Shown: piece after piece, positions 1 through 6,055 of the stretch
Layout: each line of letters starts with the position of its first letter
Position numbering within the stretch: the first letter of the stretch is position 1
Origin: Ancylobacter crimeensis
GTDB lineage: Bacteria; Pseudomonadota; Alphaproteobacteria; Rhizobiales; Xanthobacteraceae
Assembly (NCBI RefSeq): GCF_023016805.1
Contig: NZ_JALKCH010000007.1
Coordinates: 1 to 64,000, forward strand
Length of the DNA: 64,000 nt
Direction: 5' to 3'
Notes under the pieces: model-generated
What the model was told of the DNA's origin: nothing
The model's input: the letters and a program-made list of their open reading frames with translations, nothing else
Database searches by the model: none
Translations under genes and position numbers: made by a program

Positions 1-19
1 AGAGAGCTGGCTCGGGAAA

Positions 20-699
20 TTTGGACAGGTCGGATAAGTGGAGTTTCTGCCTGAAGGCGGCATGATGGCCGCGACAGGAGAGACCATGGCGAAACGACCG
101 CGGCGGAACCATACGCCGGCCTTCAAGGCGAAGGTGGCCCTTGCAGCCGTGCGGGGCGAGAAGGCGATCGTCGAGCTGGCGCAGCAGTTCGATGTGCATC
201 CGAACCAGATCACGCAATGGCGCAATCAGCTCCTCGATGGGGCAGCGGGCGTGTTCGACGGCGAGGCGAAGGCCGCAGCGCCGGTTCCGACGGTCGACGT
301 GAAGACGCTGCATGCGAAGATCGGGGAGCTGACGCTGGAGAATGATTTTTGTCCGGCGCGCTCGAGAAGGCCGGCCTTCTGAGCGCAAAGCGATGATCGA
401 CCGCCATCATGACCTGCCGCTCAACCGGCAGGCGAAGGTTCTGGGGATCAGTCGAGGCAGTGTTTACTATCTGCCTCGCTCGGTTCCGGCTGCCGATCTG
501 GCCCTGATGCGCCGGATCGACGCCCTGCACCTGGAATATCCCTTCGCCGGCAGCCGCATGTTGCAGGGCCTTCTCAATGCCGAGGGTCATGTCGCAGGGC
601 GCCTGCACGTCGCCACGCTGATGAAGCGCATGGGGGTCGAGGCGCTTTATCGCAGGCCGAGGACCTCGAAACGGATGCCGGGGCACGCGATCTTCCCCT
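20..699 (+). mobile_element. IS3-family insertion sequence remnant (5' part only)
   Basis: The region carries an orfA/orfB pair typical of IS3-family elements. OrfA keeps its helix-turn-helix, and OrfB breaks off before the DDE catalytic core. A possible left terminal repeat begins around position 20, but no matching right end is present: recognisable OrfB similarity stops near 699, where unrelated coding sequence begins. The element therefore lacks a complete transposase. The left-boundary assignment is an inference. Confidence 0.75.
86..382 (+). pseudogene. IS3-family transposase OrfA, frameshifted near its end
   Basis: This encodes the DNA-binding subunit of an IS3-type transposase. The ATG at 86 follows a GACAGGAG ribosome-binding site. 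The N-terminal half is a helix-turn-helix (motif HPNQITQWRNQLL), followed by a leucine-rich helix (LHAKIGELTLEND). In related elements the protein continues in the frame LSGALEKAG and ends on an ATGA overlap with orfB. Here the run of five T at 346-350 is one base short of that frame, so the tail becomes an unrelated CPARSRRPAF. Restoring one T would put the stop at 394-396, overlapping the orfB ATG at 393. This could be a decayed frameshift or, less likely, a programmed slippery site. Confidence 0.7.
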
Positions 700-701
700 G
701 A
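393..701 (+). pseudogene. IS3-family transposase OrfB, N-terminal fragment
   Basis: The fragment begins MIDRHHDLPLNRQAKVLG and includes the HTH_21-type region with the conserved FAGSRMLQGLL segment. It runs up to the RRPRTSK..PGH motif that precedes the integrase core in full-length OrfB. A stop follows at 699-701. The whole DDE domain (about two thirds of a normal ~280-residue OrfB) is missing, so it cannot catalyse transposition. An upstream ATG in the same frame at 342 also exists. The break point coincides with the start of the unrelated fragment at 700. Confidence 0.75.
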
Positions 702-826
702 GCGAGGAGCAGGCCGAAGCGCTGCGGTATTCGACCTACCATCTTCGAACGATCGTCAGGAAGCTGTGCGCCCACTATTTCGCGGAGCACGACGAAGCTA
801 ATCGCCTCTGTCAGGCATCCTCCTGA
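700..826 (+). pseudogene. Orphan C-terminal coding fragment joined to the IS remnant
   Basis: An open frame from the IS break point reads LSEEQAEALRYSTYHLRTIV and continues through KLCAHYFAEHDEANRL to a TGA at 824-826. The composition looks like a real alpha-helical protein end and not random sequence. There is no start codon or ribosome-binding site, so it is probably the tail of a gene whose front was removed by the IS3 element or by a deletion. I do not recognise the family. It converges on and slightly overlaps the end of the minus-strand Arc-like gene (798). Confidence 0.4.
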
Positions 827-1082
827 CTTCCTGCGTAAGCTCCCGCACCTGGTACTCAAGATCCTCGACACGTCCCCACAGCTCGCGAGATTGCTCGACC
901 TCTTCAACCAACTGTTCAAGCGTCTTGAACTGGTCGAGCGACTTCTCCAGCCGCGAAACAATCTCCGCGTTCATGGAGCGGCCATTCTCGCGCGCTGCCT
1001 CGGCAAGGCGGTCCCGCATCCCGTCAGGCAGGCGGAGCATGACCTTGTCGGCAAGGTCGCTTGGGGCAGGTGTTTTAGCCAT
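798..1082 (-). CDS. Arc-type ribbon-helix-helix DNA-binding protein with C-terminal coiled coil
   Basis: A 94-residue protein. After a short N-terminus, residues ~10-45 form an Arc/MetJ-type ribbon-helix-helix: a beta-strand (KVMLRLPDGMRDRLAEAA), then RENGRSMNAEIVSRLEKSL. The remainder (FKTLEQLVEEVEQSRELWGR and on) is a charged heptad-like helix suited to dimerisation. Such proteins are small repressors on phages, plasmids and integrative elements. Start codons at 1121 and 1130 in the same frame are alternatives, but the family N-terminus fits the ATG at 1082. It is divergent from a second ribbon-helix-helix gene at 1190, with palindromic DNA between them, which suggests mutual or auto-regulation. 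Confidence 0.8.
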   Translation of the reverse strand: MAKTPAPSDLADKVMLRLPDGMRDRLAEAARENGRSMNAEIVSRLEKSLDQFKTLEQLVEEVEQSRELWGRVEDLEYQVRELTQEVRRMPDRGD

Positions 1083-1111
1083 GGAATGAGCAATCTCGCG
1101 CGCTTGCAACT

Positions 1112-1174
1112 CGACATACATTGACAGCATGCCGCCATCAGAGGCAATGTTGTCGTGTCGCTTCTAGTCGACAT
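1112..1174. promoter_or_regulatory. Palindromic intergenic region between two divergent ribbon-helix-helix genes
   Basis: CGACATACATTG at 1112-1123 is matched on the opposite strand by CGACAACATTG (1155 back to 1145), an inverted repeat with a one-base indel. A third copy of the CGACAT half-site lies at 1169-1174 inside the palindrome GTCGAC. Arc-family proteins bind paired short half-sites as dimers of dimers, so this is a natural operator candidate for either flanking repressor. Binding is inferred. Confidence 0.5.
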
Positions 1175-1189
1175 ATCGGAGAATTTCGC

Positions 1190-1426
1190 ATGCCTGAGGG
1201 AACTGACCGCAAGGGCCGGCGCGGCCTGTCGCTTCGTCTGCCGCCTGAGATGAAGCGTTGGCTCGACGAGCGTGCTGAACGAAACGGCTCTTCGATTAAC
1301 TCCGAGGTCGCGCGTTGCATCCGGGCCAAGATGGATATGGAGCCCATCGAGCGCGCCGCCGCCGAACGCTTCGTCCGAGATATTGCAGAGATCCGTATTG
1401 CTGCCGAGGATATGGAGCGCATCTGA
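1190..1426 (+). CDS. Arc-type ribbon-helix-helix DNA-binding protein
   Basis: A 78-residue protein starting at the ATG at 1190, which sits behind a CGGAGAA ribosome-binding site. Residues ~10-45 contain the Arc-like fold: GLSLRLPPEMKRWLDERA, then ERNGSSINSEVARCIRAK. The tail is a charged helix. It is a small repressor-type DNA-binding protein, divergent from the Arc-like gene that ends at 798. Its stop codon overlaps the ATG of the next small gene (TGATG at 1424-1428), so the two are translationally coupled. Together with the downstream integrase it forms the control and recombination end of an integrated element. Confidence 0.8.
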   Translation: MPEGTDRKGRRGLSLRLPPEMKRWLDERAERNGSSINSEVARCIRAKMDMEPIERAAAERFVRDIAEIRIAAEDMERI

Positions 1427-1608
1427 TGCCACGCGGTCCCGCCACCTTCCGTCAGCGCGACCTCACTGCCGCGATTCGCGCCGTCAAGGCAGCCGGCGAG
1501 GGCGTCGCGCGCGTGGAGGTGGACCCGGACGGCAAGATCATCATCGTCGCCGGCACGCCGTCTCCGGTCGAACCCGAAACGGGCGCAGTGCCCGACCTCG
1601 TGCTCTAG
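1426..1608 (+). CDS. Small hypothetical protein upstream of integrase (60 aa)
   Basis: The ATG at 1426 overlaps the stop of the ribbon-helix-helix gene, and the stop lies 4 bp before the integrase start, so all three are likely co-transcribed. The protein begins MPRGPATFRQRDLTAAIRAV, with a predicted helix, a short beta segment (ARVEVDPDGKIIIV) and a proline-rich tail. Proteins of this look are common just upstream of tyrosine integrases in rhizobial islands and prophages. A role as excisionase or integrase accessory factor is possible but only inferred from position. Confidence 0.65.
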   Translation: MPRGPATFRQRDLTAAIRAVKAAGEGVARVEVDPDGKIIIVAGTPSPVEPETGAVPDLVL

Positions 1609-1612
1609 CGCC

Positions 1613-2692
1613 ATGCCGCGTCCCCGTCCGCCTCACCTCCACCGGGAGACCACCCGCCACGGCACGACCGTGTGGTATGTGCGAAAAGGGCAGGGGCCTC
1701 GCATCCGCATCCGCGCTGCCTTTGGAACACCTGAGTTCGAGGCGGAATATCAAGCCGCGCTGGTTGGCGCTCCGCGTCAGAAGCGGGGAGAGCCTGAAGC
1801 AGGTACTCTTGCGTGGCTACTGGCGCGCTATCGCGAAACGACGGATTGGTCCGCTCTTTCACCGGCAACGCGACGCCAGCGCGACAACATCTTCGTGCAT
1901 GTGCTCGACAAGTCCGGGCACCATCCGGCATCGAAAGTCACCACCGAGCACATTCTCAACGGTAAGGAGCGCCGTGCGGCTACGCCAGCGCAGGCGCGTA
2001 ACTTCCTTGATGCCATGCGCGGCCTGTTTCGTTGGGCGAAGAAGGCGAGGCTGGTAAAGGTCGATCCGACCGCAGGTGTCGATAATCCTCCGCGCAAGGC
2101 AGGGGAGGGGTTCGTCGCCTGGACGGAGGACGATGTCGCCGCCTTCGAGGCGCATTGGCCGATCGGGACGCGGCAACGGGTTTGGCTCGACGTGCTGCTC
2201 TACTCCGGCCTCCGGCGCGGCGATGCGGTGCGGCTCGGGCGGCAGCATGTGCGGGAGGGCGTCGCCAGCCTCAAGACCGAGAAGAGCGGCGGTACGGTTG
2301 AGGTGATGCTGCCGGTCCTCGATGTGCTTCAGGCGACTTTAGATGCCGGCCCTTGCGGTGACCTGACGTTCATCGTCGGGGCCAATGGCCGGCCGCTCAC
2401 CAAGGAATCATTCGGCAACGAGTTTGCGGCGGCTGCCCGCTCTGCCGGCATCGTCAAGTCCGCGCATGGCGTGCGGAAGATCGCAGCGACCCGCGCGGCC
2501 AATGCAGGTGCGACGGTGGCGCAGCTCGAAGCGATCTTTGGTTGGACCGGAGGAACGATGGCCTCGCTCTACACGCGAAAGGCAGATCGGAAGCGGCTGG
2601 CAAAGGCCGCGATGCATCTTCTGGCGAACGATGCCGGAACATCTATTCCCGCACCTTTGCATCCGGTGCGGGAGAAAGGGGAAAAAGGCTAA
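1613..2692 (+). CDS. Tyrosine-type recombinase/integrase
   Basis: A 359-residue phage/island integrase that would catalyse site-specific strand exchange at an att site. The N-terminal ~160 residues contain the SAM-like core-binding domain (LSPATRRQRDNIF). The catalytic domain carries the tyrosine-recombinase residues: R201 in LLYSGLRRGDAVRLG, K224 in KTEKSGG, H285 and R288 in HGVRK, W311 in the position often held by His, and nucleophile Y320 in ASLYTRKAD. It looks intact and full length. The gene points at tRNA-Leu, whose 3' end lies 25 bp past the stop, the usual geometry of an island integrase beside its attachment site. Confidence 0.92.
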   Translation: MPRPRPPHLHRETTRHGTTVWYVRKGQGPRIRIRAAFGTPEFEAEYQAALVGAPRQKRGEPEAGTLAWLLARYRETTDWSALSPATRRQRDNIFVHVLDKSGHHPASKVTTEHILNGKERRAATPAQARNFLDAMRGLFRWAKKARLVKVDPTAGVDNPPRKAGEGFVAWTEDDVAAFEAHWPIGTRQRVWLDVLLYSGLRRGDAVRLGRQHVREGVASLKTEKSGGTVEVMLPVLDVLQATLDAGPCGDLTFIVGANGRPLTKESFGNEFAAAARSAGIVKSAHGVRKIAATRAANAGATVAQLEAIFGWTGGTMASLYTRKADRKRLAKAAMHLLANDAGTSIPAPLHPVREKGEKG

Positions 2693-2717
2693 TGAAATCA
2701 GCACCAAATCAGAAGAA

Positions 2718-2802
2718 TGGTGCGGTCGAGAGGACTCGAACCTCCACGGTGTTACCCACTGCCACCTCAAGGCAGCGCGTCTACCAATTCCGCCACGACC
2801 GC
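2718..2802 (-). tRNA. tRNA-Leu (anticodon GAG), CCA encoded
   Basis: Read on the minus strand, the sequence folds as a class II (long variable arm) tRNA. The acceptor stem is GCGGTCG/CGACCGC with discriminator A and an encoded CCA. The D-arm contains AATTGGTAGACGC, the anticodon stem is CTGCC/GGCAG with loop TTGAGGT (anticodon GAG), and the T-arm contains GTTCGAGTC. The leucine identity fits the sequence and the long variable region. Its 3' end faces the integrase gene, so the T-arm/acceptor part is the probable attachment core of the element to the left. Confidence 0.95.
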
Positions 2803-2968
2803 ATCATCCGCGCCGGTTTTGCTGAAGCAGCAGTGCCCGGCCGGCGGCGCATCGTCTAACAGATCGGTTTCGCGTCGACAAGGCCCGTCGCGCGCTTCGT
2901 CGGCCGGCGGCGGCGCAGCCTGTGGATCATTCGAGACAGATGGATCTGGAATGATTATGTGAACGCCC

Positions 2969-3751
2969 ATGAGCGAGCCTTCCACCCTTCCGCGATCCGT
3001 CGTCCCCGAGGCCAATGCCGAGGCGCCGCGTCCGCAGACGGCGCGCGGCGAGCTGCCGGCCCGGATGCTGCCCGTCGCTTCGTCGCCCCCGGTTTGCTGG
3101 CGCGTCTCGTCCGGGCTCATAGCCTATCCCGATGCGCTGGTGGAGATGGATCGTCTCGCGGCCGCGATCGCCGAAGGGACCGAGCCTGAAACGGTGTGGC
3201 TGCTGGAACACCCCCCGCTCTACACCGCCGGCACCAGCGCGCAGGCGCGCGATCTGGTCGAGCCGGACCGTTTTCCGGTGTTCGAAAGCGGACGGGGCGG
3301 GCAGTTCACCTATCACGGGCCGGGCCAGCGCATCGCCTATGTGATGCTGGATCTCAAGCGCCGCACGCCGGACATCCGCCGCTATGTCGCCGCGCTGGAG
3401 GCATGGATCATCACGGCGCTCTGGTCCTTCCATGTGCGGGGCGAACGGCGCGAGGACCGAGTGGGGGTTTGGGTGCGCCGCCCGGAAAAGGCCGGCCCGA
3501 CGCCGCAGGAGATGGCGGAAGACAAGATCGCCGCCATCGGCATCCGCGTACGGCGCTGGGTGACGATGCATGGCATCTCGCTCAATGTGGAGCCCGACCT
3601 CTCCCATTTCGGCGGCATCGTGCCCTGCGGGGTAAGCGAGCACGGCGTCACCAGCCTGGTCGATCTCGGCCTGCCGGTCGGCATGGCGGATGCGGACCTC
3701 GCCTTGCGGGCGGCTTTCGAGGACATCTTCGGGCCTACGGCCGAAGAGTAG
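2969..3751 (+). CDS. lipB: Octanoyl-[acyl carrier protein]:protein N-octanoyltransferase LipB
   Basis: LipB transfers octanoate from acyl-ACP to the lipoyl domains of 2-oxoacid dehydrogenases and the glycine cleavage system, the first step of lipoate synthesis in the cytosol. The signature [12 protein letters not shown] is at residues ~109-120, the conserved lysine is K186, and the catalytic cysteine is C220 in [12 protein letters not shown]. The 260-residue length is slightly above the usual ~220 because of a ~35-residue N-terminal extension. A start nearer VCWRVSSG is not excluded, but the ATG at 2969 is the clear in-frame start. It is the first chromosomal gene right of the tRNA/integrase boundary. 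Confidence 0.95.
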   Translation: MSEPSTLPRSVVPEANAEAPRPQTARGELPARMLPVASSPPVCWRVSSGLIAYPDALVEMDRLAAAIAEGTEPETVWLLEHPPLYTAGTSAQARDLVEPDRFPVFESGRGGQFTYHGPGQRIAYVMLDLKRRTPDIRRYVAALEAWIITALWSFHVRGERREDRVGVWVRRPEKAGPTPQEMAEDKIAAIGIRVRRWVTMHGISLNVEPDLSHFGGIVPCGVSEHGVTSLVDLGLPVGMADADLALRAAFEDIFGPTAEE

Positions 3752-3951
3752 GGAGGCGGGCCGGCAAAGGGCGCGGTGACGGGCATGCTCCTCGGCCGGC
3801 GCCTGTTTCCTCGGCCGCATGTCGGCAGCCGGCACGGCTCCGCAGCGGGCCATGGATGGACCCTGCGGGGGGATGTTTCGCGCGGGCCCGTTCCGGGCCG
3901 GTCGCCCGCAGGGCGTGCCCGCTTCGACGGGCCGCTGTATCGGCTGGCGGG

Positions 3952-4245
3952 TCACACCGTCGGCAGCACCGCGACGCCGGCATCGTCATGGGCGGGCACC
4001 TCGGTCGCGCTTTCGGCCGGCAGGGTGTCGATGTGCGAGACGCGGGCGGCCAGCGGGCCCTCGCGACACAGTTCGACGATGGCATCGAGCGCCTCGCGCT
4101 GGCCCTCCAGCACGCACTCCACCCCGCCATCGGCGCGGTTGCGCACCCAGCCCGTCAGCTTCTTCGCACGCGCCTGCCCGGCGAGCCAGACGCGATAGCC
4201 GACGCCCTGCACATGCCCGTGAATCATCAGGCGAATCCGTGCCAT
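3952..4245 (-). CDS. acyP: Acylphosphatase
   Basis: A 97-residue cytosolic enzyme that hydrolyses carboxyl-phosphate bonds such as acetyl-phosphate or 1,3-bisphosphoglycerate. The phosphate-binding loop HVQGVGYR holds the catalytic R18. The catalytic N36 sits 18 residues later in GWVRNRADGGVECVLEG, the classical spacing. The ATG at 4245 follows a strong GGAGGAGGT ribosome-binding site. The length matches the family (90-100). A distant secreted relative with the same Arg/Asn spacing lies at 52508-53053. The gene converges with lipB and diverges from mgtE. Confidence 0.93.
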   Translation of the reverse strand: MARIRLMIHGHVQGVGYRVWLAGQARAKKLTGWVRNRADGGVECVLEGQREALDAIVELCREGPLAARVSHIDTLPAESATEVPAHDDAGVAVLPTV

Positions 4246-4513
4246 GGCCGACCTCCTCCGTTGTCGCCTCGACCCGGCCGGCAAAGCGGGGGAGGGCGTG
4301 TGATCCAGCCTCGTGCCCAGCCTACTTGTTGCCGATGCACCGCGCCCCTCGAATAAAGCACTGCGCGGGCCACGGGCGAATTGCCTTGGCGGGCGGCGCT
4401 TCCTAAGGAGGGAACCGTCGCCGGGTATTCTTCCGGCGGCGCCCCTCGACATTCCCCTGCGCACCGGTCCGGTCCCGGCGGCGCGTCGCCCTTCACCCCT
4501 CGCGGGAGAGCCC
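4246..4513. other. Divergent acyP/mgtE intergenic and leader region
   Basis: 268 bases without a convincing gene. It contains a perfect stem CGCCGG (4419-4424)/CCGGCG (4433-4438) just after a purine-rich AAGGAGGG at 4405-4412, which is not followed by a start codon at a usable distance. No known magnesium riboswitch core could be recognised by eye. The mgtE ribosome-binding site is GGGAGAG at 4504-4510. Confidence 0.4.
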
Positions 4514-5914
4514 ATGCGCGACGACCAAGACCTCGCCGCTCCGGTCGCAGCCCGCCTGCAGGAGGGCGTCGATCACGAGTTCGACCCGGCGCTGGTGGAA
4601 CGCGCCCGCGAAGCCGTCGATTCGGGCGACCGCGAAACGCTGCGCGGCCTCGTCGTCGACCTGCACGAAGCCGATCTCGCCGCCCTGCTCGAGGCGCTCG
4701 ACCCGCAGGAACGGCCCCGCCTCATCGAATTGCTGGGCAGCGACTTCGATTTCACCGCGCTGACCGAACTCGACGAGACGGTCCGCGTGCAGATTCTCGA
4801 GGCCCTGTCGGTCGAGACGGTGGCGCAGGGCGTGCGCGACATCGATTCCGACGATGCCGTCTACATCCTCGAAGACCTCGACGACGACGACAAGCAGGAG
4901 ATTCTCGGCCAGCTTCCGATGCCCGAGCGCGCCGCTCTGCAGCGCAGCCTCGACTACCCGGAGGAGAGCGCCGGCCGGCGCATGCAGACCGAGTTCATCG
5001 CGGTGCCGCCGTTCTGGACCGTGGGGCAAACGCTGGACTATGTCGGCGAGACCGAGGGGCTGCCGGAAACCTTCTTCGAGGTCTTCGTGGTCGATCCCAC
5101 CTACCGCCTCACCGGATCGGTGCCGCTCGACCGGCTGCTGCGCACAAAGCGCATGGTGAAGCTCTCCGAGGTGGTGACGCCGGACCGCCATGTGGTGAAG
5201 GCGACCGACGACCAGGAGGACGTCGCCCGCGTCTTCGAGCGCTACAACCTCATCTCGTCGCCGGTGGTGGACGATGTCGGGCGGCTGGTCGGGGTCATGA
5301 CCATCGACGACGTGGTCGACGTCATCCAGGAAGAGGCAGACGAGGACCTGAAGGCGCTCGGCGGCGTCGCCGGCGACGAGGAGCTTTCCGACAGCGTCTG
5401 GGCGATCGCGAAGAGCCGCTTCGCCTGGCTGCTGCTTAACCTCATTGCCGCCAATCTCGCCTCCTTCGTCATCTCGCTGTTCGAGGGCGAACTTCAGAAG
5501 ATGGTGGCGCTCGCGGTGCTGATGCCGATCGTGGCAAGCCAGGGTGGCAATGCCGGCACGCAGACCATGACGGTCGCGGTGCGCGCGCTGGCCACCCGCG
5601 AATTGCGCGGCAGCAACGCCCGCCGGGTGGTGGCGCGCGAGGTGCTGGTCGGCCTGTTCAACGGCGTCGCCTTCGCCGTCATCATGGCGGTGGTGGTGTT
5701 CGCCCGTTTCGGGCTGGCCGATCTCGGCGCGGTCATCGCGCTCGCCATGATCATCAATCTCGTGGCGGCGGCGCTGGGCGGCATCCTCGTGCCGCTGGGA
5801 CTGCAGAAGCTGAAGGTCGATCCCGCGGTCGCCTCGGGACCCTTCGTCACGACCATCACCGATGTGGTGGGCTTCTTCGCCTTTCTTGGTATTGCGGCGC
5901 TGTGGTTCGGATGA
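4514..5914 (+). CDS. mgtE: Magnesium transporter MgtE
   Basis: A 466-residue inner-membrane Mg2+ channel. It has the full domain order: an N-terminal helical MgtE_N superhelix (~35-150), two CBS domains that sense cytosolic Mg2+ (~160-285, for example RLVGVMTIDDVVDVI), a connecting helix, and five transmembrane helices (~300-466). The pore signature is SQGGNAGTQTMTVAVRALA. The start at 4514 is preceded by GGGAGAG. The frame stays open upstream to an ATG at 4313, but that stretch is low-complexity Pro/Arg/Ala and lacks similarity to the family. The protein's Mg2+ gating gives feedback control, and transcriptional control is not visible. Confidence 0.95.
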   Translation: MRDDQDLAAPVAARLQEGVDHEFDPALVERAREAVDSGDRETLRGLVVDLHEADLAALLEALDPQERPRLIELLGSDFDFTALTELDETVRVQILEALSVETVAQGVRDIDSDDAVYILEDLDDDDKQEILGQLPMPERAALQRSLDYPEESAGRRMQTEFIAVPPFWTVGQTLDYVGETEGLPETFFEVFVVDPTYRLTGSVPLDRLLRTKRMVKLSEVVTPDRHVVKATDDQEDVARVFERYNLISSPVVDDVGRLVGVMTIDDVVDVIQEEADEDLKALGGVAGDEELSDSVWAIAKSRFAWLLLNLIAANLASFVISLFEGELQKMVALAVLMPIVASQGGNAGTQTMTVAVRALATRELRGSNARRVVAREVLVGLFNGVAFAVIMAVVVFARFGLADLGAVIALAMIINLVAAALGGILVPLGLQKLKVDPAVASGPFVTTITDVVGFFAFLGIAALWFG

Positions 5915-6012
5915 GATTCGATCGGAATTGCAGGCAGTTCGTCCTGCGATGTTGTGCCGCTGCCTTCCGGCCGTGGTGACATGTTGGGCAAGGTCGTGGA
6001 CATTAAGGAGGA

Positions 6013-6030
6013 GCCCGACTCCCTGTCGGG
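6013..6030 (+). promoter_or_regulatory. Hairpin in the leader of the GGDEF-EAL gene
   Basis: A perfect stem CCCGAC/GTCGGG (6014-6019 and 6025-6030, loop TCCCT) directly follows a strong Shine-Dalgarno-like AAGGAGGAG (6004-6012). The likely ATG is further on at 6056, with its own weaker GAGG. The arrangement could be a leader control element or a translation-initiation structure. Function is inferred. Confidence 0.35.
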
Positions 6031-6055
6031 CTTGGAACCCGTATATCGAGGACAA

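Noticed and set aside
3196-4356. A 386-codon plus-strand frame overlapping lipB and running into acyP
   Set aside because: LipB and acylphosphatase are certain in other frames, and this frame has Arg/Gly/Pro-biased shadow composition.
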